Source: Odobenus rosmarus divergens
Taxonomy: Eukaryota; Chordata; Mammalia; Carnivora; Odobenidae
Assembly: GCF_000321225.1 (NCBI RefSeq)
Contig: NW_004450460.1
Location: 1,228,881-1,292,880 of the forward strand
DNA length: 64,000 nucleotides
Direction of reading: 5' to 3'
The notes under the pieces are model-generated. The model saw only the letters and a program-made list of their open reading frames with translations, made no database searches and was not told where the DNA came from. Numbering within the stretch: position 1 is the stretch's first letter; the number at the start of each line of letters is the position of its first letter. The position numbers and the translations under genes are program-made. Positions 56,190-64,000 of this stretch are shown here, piece after piece.

Positions 56190-56960
56190 TTGTATGATAA
56201 GAAATATATAAGGTTTTGTCTCCGTTTTCTGGCAAGAAACTCCTAAAAACCTTAGAATTTCCTGAGTGATAGAATGTCTCTTGTCACGTATTAGGAGTCT
56301 CAAAAGAGAACACACCTGAGTATATACTGATGAGGTAACTCTGGGTAGGGCCCCTAGACAGCCCCAGGTTAGGGCTATTCTCCAGAAAGATCTCAGAACT
56401 TTCAGCCTCAAACATCCACCTCTGGGAAGGGGAGGGGGTGCCCTACAGATTAGGTTCTATAAAAACTCTTGAACACCAGGACTTGATGAGATTCCAGGTT
56501 GGGGGAGGGTGATGTGCTCGTCGGCATGGAAGCTCCTCACCCTTTCCCCATAACTTGCTCCCTGCAACTCTTCCATCTGCCTGTACCTGAGTTTATCCTT
56601 TTATAATCAACCATTAATCTAGTAGGTGACATGTTTCTGTGAGTTCTGTGGGTGGCTCCAGCAAGTCAGTCAAGCCCAAGGAGGGGTTGTTGGAACCTTG
56701 GATCTCTCATTGGTCAATTAGAAGTACAGGTGACCCCTGGGCTTGCGACTGGCATTGGAAGTTGTGGGGAGGGGGCATTGTGGGGATCGTGCCCTTCAAC
56801 TGTGAGATCTGATGCTAACACCAGGTAGATCGTGTCAGAAGAGATTTAAGTTAACTTTGTAGGACATCCAGTCAGTGACCGCTGAGGACTGGAGGATTTT
56901 TTGGTGGTAAAAAAACACATGTTGGAGGTAGTCAATCTGTTGGTGTACAATTGTTCATGG
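56190..56960 (+). mobile_element. Solo-LTR-like element, family unresolved
   Basis: The region has LTR layout: a TATA-like 'ctataaaaactcttgaacac' near 56459, a splice- and polyA-like middle with 'ttcttataatcaacc'-type text near 56600, and 'gcttgcgactggcattggaa', 'gtgagatctgatgctaacac' and 'gtaggacatccagtcagtga' further on. As I recall, this order of phrases occurs in a mammalian endogenous-retroviral LTR family. No internal coding sequence is attached. Boundaries are not fixed because no terminal duplication was identified. Confidence 0.5.
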
Positions 56961-57289
56961 TAATCTCTTATGATCTGTTGTGTTTCTGTGGGATCTGTTG
57001 TGATGTCCTCCTTCATTTCAGGTTTTATTTGAGTCTAAATTAATCTACTCAAAGTTTTGTCAACTTTTTTTTTTATCTTTTTAAAAGCCTAACTCAGTTT
57101 CACTGATCTTTTTAATTGTTCTTCTATAGTCTCTTTAATTTACTTCCACCCTGAGCTTTGTTTTTTCCTCCATTCTGCTAATGTTGGGCTTAGTTTTTTC
57201 TTTTGTCCTCTAGTTCCTTGAAATGTAAGATTAGTTGTTTACTTGACATCTTTCTTTTTTCTTAATCTAGGTGTTTGTCACATAACCTT

Positions 57290-57597
57290 CTGCCTTAGTC
57301 TGTTGGGCTACTATAGCAAAATATCACAGACTGGGTGGCTCATTAACAACAGAACTTATTTCTTATATGGTGGGGCTGGGGAGTCCAAGATCATGGTGCT
57401 GGCAGATACAATATGGTAGCTGGCCAGGGCCCACCTCCTGGTTCATAGATGATGCCTTTCCCTCTATCCTCATGGGGTGAAAGGGGCTGGGGAGCTCTGT
57501 GGGGTCTCTTACAAGAACACTAATCCCATTCAGGAGGACTCCACTCTGACGACCTAAGCATCTCCCAAAAGTCCCACCTATTAACACCATCATCTTT
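57290..57597 (-). mobile_element. MLT1/MST-type LTR, split by a SINE
   Basis: 'ttagtctgttgggctactat' followed by 'agcaaaatatcacagactgg' and 'gtggctcattaacaacagaa' is the antisense 3' end of a MaLR LTR. It continues past the SINE at 57613-57810 up to about 57870. Confidence 0.75.
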
Positions 57598-57612
57598 GGG
57601 AGTTAAGATTTT

Positions 57613-57810
57613 TTTTTTAAAAGATTTTATTTATTTTTTAACAGAGAGAGAGAGACAGCGAGAGAGGGAACACAAGCAGGGAGAGTGGGAGAGGGAGAAG
57701 CAGGCTTCCCGCCGAGCAGGGAGCCCGAGGTGGGGCTCGATCCCAGGACCCTGGGATCATGACCTGAGCCGAAGACAGACGCTTCACCGACTGAGCCACC
57801 CAGGCGCCCA
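57613..57810 (-). mobile_element. SINEC-type SINE
   Basis: Minus-strand SINE with head 'gagccacccaggcgccc'. The duplication gggagttaagatttt lies at 57598-57612, with ggagttaagatttt at 57811-57824. Confidence 0.95.
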
Positions 57811-57879
57811 GGAGTTAAGATTTTCATATGAATTCTGAGACGACACAAACATTCAAACCGTAGCAACTCACATCTTTTG

Positions 57880-58975
57880 CTGCATCCCATATGTTTTGGT
57901 ATATGATGTGCTTCCATTTTCTTTTGTTTCAAGATATTTATTCATTTGACAGAGAGACACTTTTGATTTCTTCTTTGACTCATTGGTGGTTCAGGGGTAT
58001 GTTGCTTACTTTCCACTTATATGTGAATGTTTCCATTTTCTTCCTATTACTGTCCTCTAGTTTCCTGACATTGCTGTCAGAGAAAATACTTGATACGATT
58101 TCAATCCTCCTAAGTTCAAGATTTGTTTTTTAACTTAACAAATGATCTATCCTGAAGAATGTCCCATGTCACTTGAAAAGAATGTGTGTTTGCTGCTCTG
58201 TACATGTCTGTTTGGTCCATTTGCTCTAAGATATAGTTCAAGCCCAATGTTTCCTCACTGATTTTCTGTGTGAGTGATCTGTTTGTTGATGAAAGGGGGC
58301 ACTGAAGTTCCCTACTATTATTGTGTCTATTACTACTTCCAGATCTGTTGGCATTTGCTATATTTAGGTGCTCTGAAGCTGGGTGGATAAATATTCATAA
58401 TCGTTATATCCTCTTTGTCATTAATAATGACCTTCCTTGTCTCTTGTTACCATTTTGACTTGAGTCTATTTTCTCTGGTGGAAGTAGGTGCCCCACTCTC
58501 TTGCTTTCCATTTGCAGGAGATAATCTTTTTTCCATCCCTTACTTTCAGCCTATGTGTGACCTTGAAGCTGAAGTGAGTCCCTTGTAGGCAGCATAGAGT
58601 TGGGTCTTTTTTTTTTCTTTAAATCCAGCCACTCTATGTCTTTTGAAGAATTTAATCCATTTACATTTAAAGTAATTATTAATAGGTAAGAACTTACTAT
58701 TGTCATTTTGTTAATTATTTCCTGACCATTTTGTAGTCCTTTTGTTCCTTTCTTGCTGTCTTCCTTTGGGATTTGATAATTTTCTGTAATGATATACTTT
58801 GAACCTGTCTCTTTATCTTTTGTATATCTACTGTAAGGTTTTTCTGTGTGTGATTACCATGAGACTTACATAAAACACCCTATAGTTATGACACTATGCA
58901 TTTTGTATGTTATTTGTATTATTATCTGTGCATCATTATGTGCTTATAGATTTAAGCATACTTGATGCATATCAG
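57880..58975 (-). mobile_element. Antisense LINE-1 ORF2 remnant
   Basis: 'gatttcttctttgactcatt', 'atttccctactattattgtg'-like text and 'agtcccttgtaggcagcata' followed by gagttgggtc are antisense LINE-1 ORF2 sequence. It continues to about 59480 beyond two SINEs. Confidence 0.7.
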
Positions 58976-58990
58976 TCCATTTATTTTTAT

Positions 58991-59189
58991 TTATTTATTT
59001 TTTAAAGATTTTATTTATTCATTTGACAGAGAGACAGTGAGAGAGAGAACACAAGCAGGGGGAGTGGGAGAGGGAGAAGCAGGTTTCCCACGGAGCAGGG
59101 AGCCCAATGTGGGGCTCGATCCCAGGACCCTGAGATCATGACCTGAGCCGAAGGCAGACACTTAACAACTGAGCCTACCCAGGTGCCCC
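58991..59189 (-). mobile_element. SINEC-type SINE
   Basis: Minus-strand SINE flanked by tccatttatttttat (58976-58990) and tccatttattttttt (59190-59204). It is immediately followed by a second, more diverged copy. Confidence 0.92.
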
Positions 59190-59204
59190 TCCATTTATTT
59201 TTTT

Positions 59205-59400
59205 AAAGATTTATTTATTTTAGAGAGAGAGAGTGAGCGAGCAGGAGGAGGCAGAGGGAGAGGGAGAATCTCAAGCAGACTCTATCCTCAGGACACTCAG
59301 CACACAGCCCAACTCAGGGCTCCATCTCATGACCCTGAGATCATGACCTGAGCTAAAACCAAGAGTCAGATGCTTAACCGACTGAGCCACCCATGTGCCA
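59205..59400 (-). mobile_element. SINEC-type SINE, older neighbour
   Basis: A diverged minus-strand copy ending 'gagccacccatgtgcc'. The text atcagtccattta occurs at 58971 and again at 59411, so the first SINE may have inserted into the T-rich tail of this one. Confidence 0.88.
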
Positions 59401-59480
59401 TTTAAACTGTATCAGTCCATTTAAACACTGGTGTTCACGTTACCCCAAATTTATCTACTGGAGACCTCTTTGAGTTTGAT

Positions 59481-60749
59481 GTCTGCTTCTTTTGACATGG
59501 TCTGAGGAGTCTTTGTTATCTCCTTGCTTTCTGGGATAATGAGATGTTCCAGATTCATATTGTTCATTTCCAATCCCATTTCTGTGGAGAACCTAGGTTC
59601 CACTTAGGTACAAGAGATGGTATTTAACAACAACAGGCTTGGCACAAGGAGTGCTCATAGCTACCAGGTTGGCCATTTTTCTAGGTCTTTCAGTGAAATA
59701 GAAAGCCATTTTTTTAAAGATAATATCCATCATAATTTCATATTGACATCTTTAATTCAAATTCAGCACTATTGATCGGGTTTTTACTCAATTTCATCAA
59801 TCCCGCACCCACAACCACATTTCTGGTCCCGACCTAATTATGCATTTGCTCTTCATTGAGAGAGTCACAGCTGTCTCAGAGTGATAATACCACCGTAACC
59901 ACCAACAAAATGATTACTGGAAACAGCTTAAGATTTCTGTGTTTGTGTTTTTCTATGCTGAGGGCATATCACACCAGGAGATTACTGTGTTTTCAAATGA
60001 CTTGAAATAACTCATCTCTATTAATACTGCCTTTTAAGAATTTTGAAAGAATGTGGTTGGAGGTTTCAAAATAACAAGGGAGGCCTCAGAGTATGATTTC
60101 CCAAGGTCCTTAGTCTGGGAAACAGCCACTGTTTTTCTTTTTCTTGACAATCCCTTATGTTTTATGCAGATTGGAACAGATAGGTTATGGGCTGGGACAC
60201 GGATACAGAAGGTGAACTCCCTTCCTTAAGCCAGTGTGTGAGTTTCCTGTGGCAAGAGGCTGGTCAGACCACAGTCCTCAAATGTGGAATAAGAGTGGCA
60301 ATGTCTGGTTCCCAGGCCCCGGCCACTTGACTAAGACAGAGGGATTCAACTCTGCCTGTGGTTGGAGGAGGAGGGAGGCAGCAGAGGCCTGGAAGAAGGG
60401 AGGGGACAGTCTGGAGCCCCGGGACCATCCCACAGCTGCTCGGCCTCTGTTGGCCTGGCCTTGGAGACTGTCCTGTCTCTATCACATCAATGGCTGGTAA
60501 GATGTGAGGAAGAGAGTGTCCTGAGGATAGAAGAGACAGACCACAGACAGACCACAGAGGAGATGTGAGGCCAGGGTAACTGCCAGCCGTATCCCCGGTG
60601 GTGGGGGCGTTAGCACCCTCACCGACAAATCCATCAATTGCCTCAAGTGTGGAATAGAATGAGAATGAGAACAGCAGTGACCACAGCAGTAGTAACGACC
60701 AATGACAGAAACGCACAAGCCATGGGCTTCAATTTGTCGACATGATATT
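59481..60749. other. Intergenic, no gene recognised
   Basis: No clear repeat family or gene. The open frames at 60234-60718 on both strands have no recognisable features. Confidence 0.4.
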
Positions 60750-60755
60750 TTTATT
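60750..60755 (-). promoter_or_regulatory. KRTAP5: Polyadenylation signal of the 61-kb KRTAP5 copy
   Basis: TTTATT on the plus strand gives AATAAA on the gene strand, 398 nt past the ancestral stop codon, the shortest 3' UTR in the set. Confidence 0.65.
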
Positions 60756-61152
60756 GATTTGTAACATAGGATTTAAAATGTAGAGTGTTTGACATGCAAA
60801 GCAGCTCCAAGGAAATTTCTTTAACCACAACCTTGTTCCCAGGGGAACACGAACACTAACATCCTCCTAAAGTGAAAACGGGACGTCAGCTAGAGCACAT
60901 GCCTCTCAGTGGACCGACCAGGACGAGGTCAGGGGAGGAGGGAGATGCAGCCAGAAGGTGACTTGGGCAAGGATTTGTCAGGAGACAATGAACATTAGAG
61001 TGGCTTCTCCCAAGGAACTGTCAGCCAAATCTGGCTTCTTTCTACAAGGGCGATGGACCCTGGGGTGTGATTTGGAACTTAGCAATAAAGCACAGGTCAT
61101 AGCTTGGGAAACCTGGATCAGCAGGAGTCACCTGAGGCCTGACGTCAGAGCC

Positions 61153-61407
61153 TCAGATCTTGCGCTGGCAGCAGATGGACTAGCAGCAGCTGCACTGGGA
61201 GCAGCAGGGGGTACAGCAGCTGCACTGGGAGCAGCAGGGGGCACAGTAGCTGGACTGGGAGAAGCAGAGTTTGTAGCAGCTGCACTGGGAGCAACAGGAG
61301 GTACAGCAGCTGGACTGGGAGCAGCCACAGGAGCCACAGCCCCCACAGCTGGAGCCACGGCTCCCACAGCCAGAGCCACAGCCTCCGGAACAACCACAGC
61401 AGCCCAT
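61153..61407 (-). pseudogene. KRTAP5: KRTAP5-like copy with late premature stop (75 of 84 codons)
   Basis: The conserved ATG opens a 75-residue frame: [35 protein letters not shown], and repeats of CCSQCSCC / CCSQSSYC. It ends at TAG (61180-61182). The ancestral frame continues for nine more codons (S-I-C-C-Q-R-K-I) to TGA at 61153-61155. So one nonsense change, in the spot where paralogs encode Val-Pro, removes the C-terminus. The GYCVPIC and SKGGC segments are also absent, making this the shortest member. Because leader, TATA-like box and AATAAA are kept and only nine codons are lost, a translated short KAP5 is possible. I class it as a pseudogene with reservation. The CQRKI relic links it to the 29.5-kb gene. 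Confidence 0.75.
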
Positions 61408-61494
61408 GGTTCTGGTGGGTTGAGGGTGGAGCAGGTCAGAGGAGCAGGTGCAGAGGACAGGTGTTCAGGTGTGGAGCCTCCTGCACCAGGAGCC

Positions 61495-61503
61495 CTTTCT
61501 ATA
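61495..61503 (-). promoter_or_regulatory. KRTAP5: TATA-like box TATAGAAAG
   Basis: GGTATAGAAAGGGCTCCTGG on the gene strand is the same variant as in the 8.5-kb gene, 88-96 nt before the ATG. The flanking 'cctgcaccaggagccc' is also shared only by these two copies. Confidence 0.7.
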
Positions 61504-61570
61504 CCTGCCCGGGTGTCAGCTGAGATGCTGGGCATACGGTCCCTTCCTGGTCCCTGTTTGGGCCACTCCC

Positions 61571-61580
61571 CCAGAGAAAT
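61571..61580 (-). promoter_or_regulatory. KRTAP5: Conserved KRTAP5 upstream element
   Basis: ccagagaaat, within gggccactcccccagagaaa, parallels gggccactcccccagggaaa upstream of the 43-kb copy (about 43572-43590). Confidence 0.5.
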
Positions 61581-61754
61581 CGTATTTGTTTGTTTGTTTT
61601 TCATCTTAAAATAACCTCAGTGCTGTCACAGTTTTGCACTTTTTCTTTAATCCATGATTTCCCCTCATGTGTTCCCTGAAAAATAAGAATGCCCTCCATT
61701 TCTGTGTCAGTTGAAGGTGTTGGGAACAGGGTCCCCGGCTTTGAGGTCGCATTC

Positions 61755-62215
61755 ATCTCTGCTACCTGTGTTGGTTTTCTGTGGCTCCAGAACAGATGAC
61801 CACAAAGTGGATGGTTTAAGACGGCAGACATTTCTTCTCCCACAGTCTGGAGGCTGGAAGTCCGAGATGGAGTCAGCAGGGTCGTGTTCTCCCTGAAGGC
61901 TCTGGGGGAGGATCCTTGCTGCCTCTTCCAGCTCCTGGAGGCTGCCGGCATCCCTGACGCTCCCTGCCTCGAGCTGGTGCCTAACTCTGTCTTCACGTGG
62001 CCTTTCTCCCTGTGTGTCTGCACCTCAGCACTCCTCCTCTCTTCTCTTACAAGGACTCCAGCCATTCAATTAGGGCTTCACCTCATCCAGGACAACCTCA
62101 ACTTGGTTCCACTTCAAAGACCTGATTTCCAAGTAAGGTCGTATTCTGAAGTTCCAGGAGGACACCGTTCAACCCACTGCACTGTCTCATCATGTTCCTG
62201 ATGTGGTCCCTGGTG
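61755..62215 (-). mobile_element. MLT1/MST-type LTR
   Basis: 'gaccacaaagtggatggttt', 'ccacagtctggaggctggaa', 'tcttacaaggactccagcca' and 'attagggcttcacctcatcc' run in antisense MaLR order. No coding content. Confidence 0.75.
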
Positions 62216-62329
62216 CTGCCCTGACTGTGAAAGCCCAGGGAGTGTCCATAGAAGGCATAAGGGGATGGAGTCCAGAGAAGTGCTCTGGAACAGTCAGTCC
62301 CATCCTTCCTGTCACGTCTGGAAGGAACA

Positions 62330-63372
62330 GGACTCAAGGTCAGGACAGGACCCAGGACTAGGAAGGGACTTGGGATCCGGATAGAATTCAGGATCAGAAT
62401 GGGACCCAGGATCAGAACAGGATTCAGGATCAGAACAGGACTCAGGATCAGGGTAGGATTCAGGATCAGGACAGGACTCAGGATCAGAACAGGACTCGGG
62501 ATCAGGACAGGATCCAGGACTAGAAATGGACTCAGGATTAAGATAGGACCCAGGATGGGGACAGGACTCAGGATCAGGATAAGATGAGAATTAGGAAAGG
62601 ACTCAGGATTAGGGTGGGACCCAGAATCAGGATAAGACTCAGAATCAGAACAGTACTCAGGGGTACCTGGGTGGCTCAGTTGGTTAGGGTCCAACTCTTG
62701 GTTTTGGCTCAGGTTATGATCTCAGGGTTCTGAGATCAAGCCCAATGTTGGGCTCCCCACTTAGCTCTGCTCCTCCTCTGCTCATGCTCTCTCGCTCTCT
62801 CTCTCTCAAATAAATAAATAAATCTTAAAAAAAATGAACAGTACTCAGGATCAGGACAGGACTCAGGATCAGGACAGGACTCAGGAACAGGACAGGACTC
62901 AGGATCAGGACAGGACTCAGGAACAGGATAGGACTCAGGATCAGGACAGGACTCAGGATCAGGACAGGACTCAGGAAGGATAGGACTCAGGATCAGGACA
63001 GGACTCAGGATCAGGACAAGACTCAGGATCAGGATTGGATTCAGGATCAGGACAAGACTCAGGACTAGGACAGGACTCAGGATCAGGACAGGACTCAGGA
63101 TCAGGACAAGACTCAGGAACAGGATAGGACTCAGGATCAGGACAGGACTCAGGATCAGGACAAGACTCAGGATCAGGATTGGATTCAGGATCAGGACAAG
63201 ACTCAGGACTAGGAAAGGACTCAGGATCAGAATAGGACTTAGGATCAGGGTAGGACCCAGGACTAGGACAGGACTCAGGACTATAATAAGACTCTAGATC
63301 GTAATAGGACTCAGAATCAAGAGAGGACTCAACATCAGGACAGGACCCAGGATCGGGATAGGACTCAGGTAA
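62330..63372. repeat. 18-bp-unit minisatellite (ACTCAGGATCAGGACAGG)n
   Basis: About 1 kb of an 18-bp unit, actcaggatcaggacagg, with single-base variants (gatcagaac, ggaacagg, ggactagg). The array starts degenerate near 62330, is most regular at 62850-63200, and degenerates again towards 63370. A plus-strand SINE (62662-62835) interrupts it. Because the period is a multiple of three, frames stay open as RIRTGL- or LILSPV-type runs; these are not evidence of a gene. Confidence 0.97.
62662..62835 (+). mobile_element. SINEC-type SINE inside the minisatellite
   Basis: Begins ggtacctgggtggctcagtt and ends in (AAAT)n and an A-rich tail. The duplication gaacagtactcagg lies at 62648-62661 and 62836-62849 and consists of minisatellite sequence. 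Confidence 0.95.
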
Positions 63373-64000
63373 TGAGCTGGGGTTCCCCTTCTGGACTTCT
63401 AGGATCCTGGGGTGTCTGCACTCAGCTGGGCAAACTCATTAGGAGAGGCTCCTAAAATATTGCTGCTGAACTATTAACATAGCAGTGGACCCTGCCCTTT
63501 GTGATAGGAAACTCCTCAATAAACAGCTTTTATTAAACAGCATGCATCCCTGAAATAGGTGTATTTCTGTAATATGCATATGATCTATCCAGTCATATAT
63601 TGCATATTAGCTAATTTTTTCACATTTTTGAAGCTGAAACACAAATATGTTCTAATATGCTTTTCTGTGATCCATGTTAGGGGCCACACTTGTAGACCCA
63701 TTCTTAAGTACTTGTGGGTCATATACCCCTCTTTGGAATTCAAATGAGGGTCTCCTTAGATAAGTATATACATATGCACATAAACATAGAATTTTGCATA
63801 AAATTTGCAAGAATTCATATAGGCCCTGATGTCCATCTGTGCTCTGTAGCTCCAGATTAGGCATCCAGTAGAAGAGGAGGCTCTAAGTGAGGGGGGCATT
63901 TCCCCCAGATAGTAACTATGGGCTTCCCATGAAGCTTGCAGGATTGGTCATATGGGTTTGCTCACCTCTCCCACAATAAGAGGAAAGCAAAGGTGCCAGG
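63373..64000. other. Intergenic, no gene recognised
   Basis: AT-rich sequence after the minisatellite. Open frames of 62-70 codons have no recognisable features. An AATAAA at 63519-63524 is not associated with any gene I can see. Confidence 0.4.

Noticed and set aside
62098..62694. 198-codon LILSPV-type frame and the RIRTGL frame on the other strand
   Set aside because: The 18-bp minisatellite has a period divisible by three, which keeps frames open. There is no start context or homology.

Overview
The window is mammalian nuclear DNA from a carnivore, most likely a caniform of the bear/seal/mustelid group (Arctoidea). The main evidence is about twenty copies of a tRNA-derived SINE whose right end, read on the minus strand, is the typical 'gagccacccaggcgccc' block with a (TTTA)n tail. 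They occur together with carnivore-type LINE-1 copies. The SINE sequence looks unlike the dog and cat subfamilies as I remember them, so the arctoid placement is an inference. There are no bacterial-type genes, CRISPR arrays or operons.

The protein-coding content is a cluster of single-exon, ultra-high-cysteine hair keratin-associated protein genes of the KRTAP5 family. There are seven copies over about 53 kb. Three are intact: 8501-8836 (-), 21611-22000 (-) and 29485-29931 (+). One is a promoterless 3' fragment at 35582-35670 (-). One is frameshifted with a decayed TATA box (43084-43418, -). One is heavily damaged (51023-51218, -). One carries a late premature stop (61153-61407, -). Each complete copy keeps the same layout: a conserved upstream block, a TATA-like box about 80-95 nt before the ATG, a conserved 5' leader, one coding exon of Gly-Ser-Cys repeats followed by CCxPxC / CCSQSSCC modules and a C-terminal C-Q-C/R-K-I, and a 3' UTR of about 400-610 nt. 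Products of such genes cross-link keratin intermediate filaments in the hair cortex or cuticle through disulfides.

Layout: 1-1850 is a LINE-1 mosaic including a CpG-rich antisense 5' UTR block. 1990-7560 is old LINE-1 carrying an MLT1-like LTR and a full-length GAPDH processed pseudogene. KRTAP5 copies then lie at 8.5, 21.6, 29.5, 35.6, 43.1, 51.1 and 61.2 kb, separated by LINE-1, SINE, LTR, MIR and L2 remnants. About 36-54 kb is visibly GC-richer. An 18-bp-unit minisatellite closes the window (62.3-63.4 kb). Two assembly gaps (27348-28262 and 39005-39425) lie in or beside LINE-1 sequence.

I found no credible undescribed biological system. The most informative signals are the birth-and-death pattern of the KRTAP5 cluster (shared promoter variants, a promoter-removing deletion, frame lesions) and well-marked retrotransposition events: three target copies at one site, a twin-primed LINE-1, and an open GAPDH retrocopy with a changed NAD-motif glycine.
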